55,714 bases of DNA, taken from positions 1 through 55,714 of the forward strand of contig JAGRLT010000122.1 of assembly GCA_020441665.1 (NCBI GenBank), in the 5' to 3' direction. Position numbers and translations under genes: made by a program. This document shows positions 53,980 to 55,714 of this stretch, in pieces (within the stretch, counting starts at the first letter, position 1; each line of letters starts with the position of its first letter). The stretch is from Nitratireductor sp. (GTDB lineage: Bacteria > Pseudomonadota > Alphaproteobacteria > Rhizobiales > Rhizobiaceae). Under the pieces are notes generated by a model. That model saw nothing but the letters and a program-made list of their open reading frames with translations, had not been told where the DNA came from and made no database searches.

Positions 53980-55714
53980 ATGGAAGCAGCCTCACACACT
54001 ATTTTCGATCCCTTGCCCGCGCGCGGCGCGGTCATCGCGACACACACCGCCCCGGCCATGGAGAAGGACGTTCTCGCAAGACTGCGGGAAGCCGAGGCCG
54101 GCGCGGAAGCGGCGTCGAGACTGGCGGAAAACCCGCAGGCGCTTTCCTTTCTCGCCGGCGCCTTCACGCTTTCGCCCTATCTGCGCGATTGCGCCCTCAT
54201 CGAGCCGAAAAATCTCGTTCTCCTGCTGTCTGCCGCCTTCGACGCCCAGGCGCAGGCCCTGGTCGTGGAGACCGCCACCGCCTGGCGCCAGGCCGAGGGC
54301 GAGGCAGTGCTGATGACGGCGCTGCGCCGGGCCAAGCGCCGCATCGCTCTTTGCCTCGGTCTGGCCGATCTCGGCGGCTGGATGCCGCCCGAGCAGGTGA
54401 CGCGGCAACTGAGCCTGTTTGCCGGCGCCGCCCTGCAATCGGCGGTCAGCTTCCTGCTCAGGGGCATGCACGAAGCCGGCCGCATCGCGCTTCCCGATCC
54501 GCAGGAGCCTGCCGCAGACAGCGGCCTGGTCGTTCTCGGCATGGGCAAGTTCGGCGCCTTCGAGCTCAATTACTCCTCCGACATCGATATCATCCTGTTC
54601 TTCGATGCCGAGTGTCCGGCGCTTCGCCAATGCGACGATCCGACCTCGCTTTTCGTCCGCCTTGCCAAGCAGTTGAGCAAGATCATGCAGGAGCGCACCG
54701 GTGACGGCTATGTCTTCCGCACCGATCTGCGCCTGCGCCCCGATCCGGGCTCGACGCCGCTCGCCATTCCCGTCGAGACCGCGCTCAACTACTACGCCGC
54801 CTATGGCCAGAACTGGGAGCGCGCCGCCTTCATCAAGGCGCGCGCGGTGGCCGGCGACATCGCCGCCGGCGAGAATTTCCTGCGCGAGCTCGTCCCCTTC
54901 GTCTGGCGCAAATATCTCGATTTCGCCGCCATCCAGGACGTTCATTCCATCAAGCGGCAGATCCATGCCCATAAGGGCCATGGCGAGATCGCCGTGAAGG
55001 GCCACAACATCAAACTCGGCCGCGGCGGCATTCGCGAGGTCGAATTCTTCGTCCAGACCCAGCAACTGATCGCCGGCGGCCGGCGCGAACCCCTGCGCGT
55101 CCGCTCTACCATTGACGGGCTTGCCGCGCTCGAGGCCGATGACTGGATCACCGCCGAGGCGCGCGCCACCCTGTCGCGGGCCTACTGGTTTCTGCGCCGG
55201 GTGGAGCATTGCATCCAGATGGTCTCCGACGAGCAGAGCCACACCCTGCCCGAAGACGATGCCGGCCTTGCGCGCATCGCCGCCATGATGGGCTATGAAA
55301 CGGCTGCCGCCTTCACCGAGGCCCTGACCGCGACCATGCGCCAGGTCGAGCACATCTATGCCGAGCTTTTTGAATCCGCACCGCAATTGAGCGGCCAGGG
55401 CGGCAATCTCGTCTTCACCGGCGATGACGAGGACCCGGCGACCGTCGAGACGCTCGCCCGCATCGGCTTCAAGCGGCCCTCGCAGATCATTTCGGCGATC
55501 AAGGCCTGGCATTATGGCCGCTATCCGGCGGTGCGCTCGTCCCAGGCGCGCGAGATGCTGACCGAACTGACGCCGCAATTGCTGGAGACCTTCAGCCAGA
55601 CCACCGATCCCGATCACGCCTTTACCGGCTTCGATCGCTTCCTCCAGGGGCTGCCCGCCGGCATTCAGTTCTTCGGCATCCTGATGGCCAATCCGAAGCT
55701 GACGCGTCTCTTGA
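53980..55714 (+). CDS. glnE: glutamine synthetase adenylyltransferase GlnE, 3' end outside the window
   Basis: The first 578 codons of a bifunctional enzyme that adenylylates and deadenylylates glutamine synthetase in response to nitrogen status. The N-terminal catalytic (deadenylylase) domain has GMGKFGAFELNYSSDIDIIL, with the metal-binding acidic residues of SDID at 200-203, and DLRLRPDPGSTPLAIP. KLGRGGIREVEFFVQ and LRRVEHCIQM are also typical. GlnE proteins have about 950-1000 residues, so roughly 40 percent is missing beyond the window edge. ATG at 53980 is likely; Met27 is an alternative start. Confidence 0.95.
   Translation, partial: MEAASHTIFDPLPARGAVIATHTAPAMEKDVLARLREAEAGAEAASRLAENPQALSFLAGAFTLSPYLRDCALIEPKNLVLLLSAAFDAQAQALVVETATAWRQAEGEAVLMTALRRAKRRIALCLGLADLGGWMPPEQVTRQLSLFAGAALQSAVSFLLRGMHEAGRIALPDPQEPAADSGLVVLGMGKFGAFELNYSSDIDIILFFDAECPALRQCDDPTSLFVRLAKQLSKIMQERTGDGYVFRTDLRLRPDPGSTPLAIPVETALNYYAAYGQNWERAAFIKARAVAGDIAAGENFLRELVPFVWRKYLDFAAIQDVHSIKRQIHAHKGHGEIAVKGHNIKLGRGGIREVEFFVQTQQLIAGGRREPLRVRSTIDGLAALEADDWITAEARATLSRAYWFLRRVEHCIQMVSDEQSHTLPEDDAGLARIAAMMGYETAAAFTEALTATMRQVEHIYAELFESAPQLSGQGGNLVFTGDDEDPATVETLARIGFKRPSQIISAIKAWHYGRYPAVRSSQAREMLTELTPQLLETFSQTTDPDHAFTGFDRFLQGLPAGIQFFGILMANPKLTRLL

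Noticed and set aside
53992-55617. 541-codon open frame antisense to glnE
   Set aside because: glnE motifs are unambiguous in the forward frame, and the antisense product is low-complexity.

Overview
The window is high-GC chromosomal DNA from an alphaproteobacterium of the order Hyphomicrobiales (Rhizobiaceae-like). Signs of this are a MucR/Ros regulator, a TIGR03808 Tat-exported repeat protein, the DnaA-domain-IV/DUF6456/SufE/DUF5330 block, an RcGTA-type gene transfer agent cluster, and the order feuN-feuP-feuQ-cycHJKL-degP-regulator-kinase-glnE, which matches Sinorhizobium meliloti as I recall it. Species cannot be fixed from the sequence. I saw no tRNA, rRNA, CRISPR array or intact insertion sequence. 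Layout: 1-1.1 kb is a GSU2403-family nucleotidyltransferase gene broken by one in-frame stop, behind a perfect palindrome. 1.2-11.7 kb holds housekeeping and stress genes: pyruvate kinase, a Tat-exported beta-helix protein, a HerA-like ATPase, a haloacid dehalogenase, superoxide dismutase, two c-type cytochromes, oligopeptidase B and MsrB. A 26-bp inverted repeat at 9.04-9.13 kb supplies the stop codons of two convergent genes. 11.9-17.8 kb is a complete seven-gene Mrp/Mnh cation/proton antiporter operon. 18.2-25.7 kb carries mucR, an orphan DnaA-DNA-binding-domain protein, a DUF6456 protein, sufE, a PAS histidine kinase with a peptidoglycan-binding partner, DUF1491 and DUF2336 proteins, and two CtrA-like sites. 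25.8-29.9 kb carries a DUF1214/DUF1254 pair, a class A penicillin-binding protein and a YcgN protein. 30.2-40.9 kb is a gene transfer agent cluster of the Rhodobacter capsulatus type, in order g1, g2, g5 to g15. A deletion has joined the N-terminal ATPase half of the large terminase in frame to the C-terminal half of the major capsid protein. The terminase nuclease, portal, prohead protease and N-terminal capsid coding regions are absent, while every connector and tail gene (g6-g15) is open. Three tightly coupled small genes follow: a holin-like protein, a basic membrane protein and a lipoprotein. They look like a lysis cassette. 41.7-48.6 kb carries a small exported protein (candidate FeuN), the FeuPQ two-component system, a lipoprotein and the cycHJKL (ccmIEFH) cytochrome c maturation operon. 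48.7-55.7 kb carries an alpha/beta hydrolase-OsmC fusion, DegP, its two-component partner pair and the first 578 codons of glnE, which runs off the window. How the genes fit together: much of the window concerns the envelope, redox state and stress (Mrp antiporter, FeuPQ, DegP with a sensor pair, PBP1A, cytochrome c maturation with c-type cytochromes, SOD, MsrB). The accessory highlight is the GTA cluster with its terminase-capsid chimera, which should not be able to build normal heads unless the lost parts are supplied from elsewhere.
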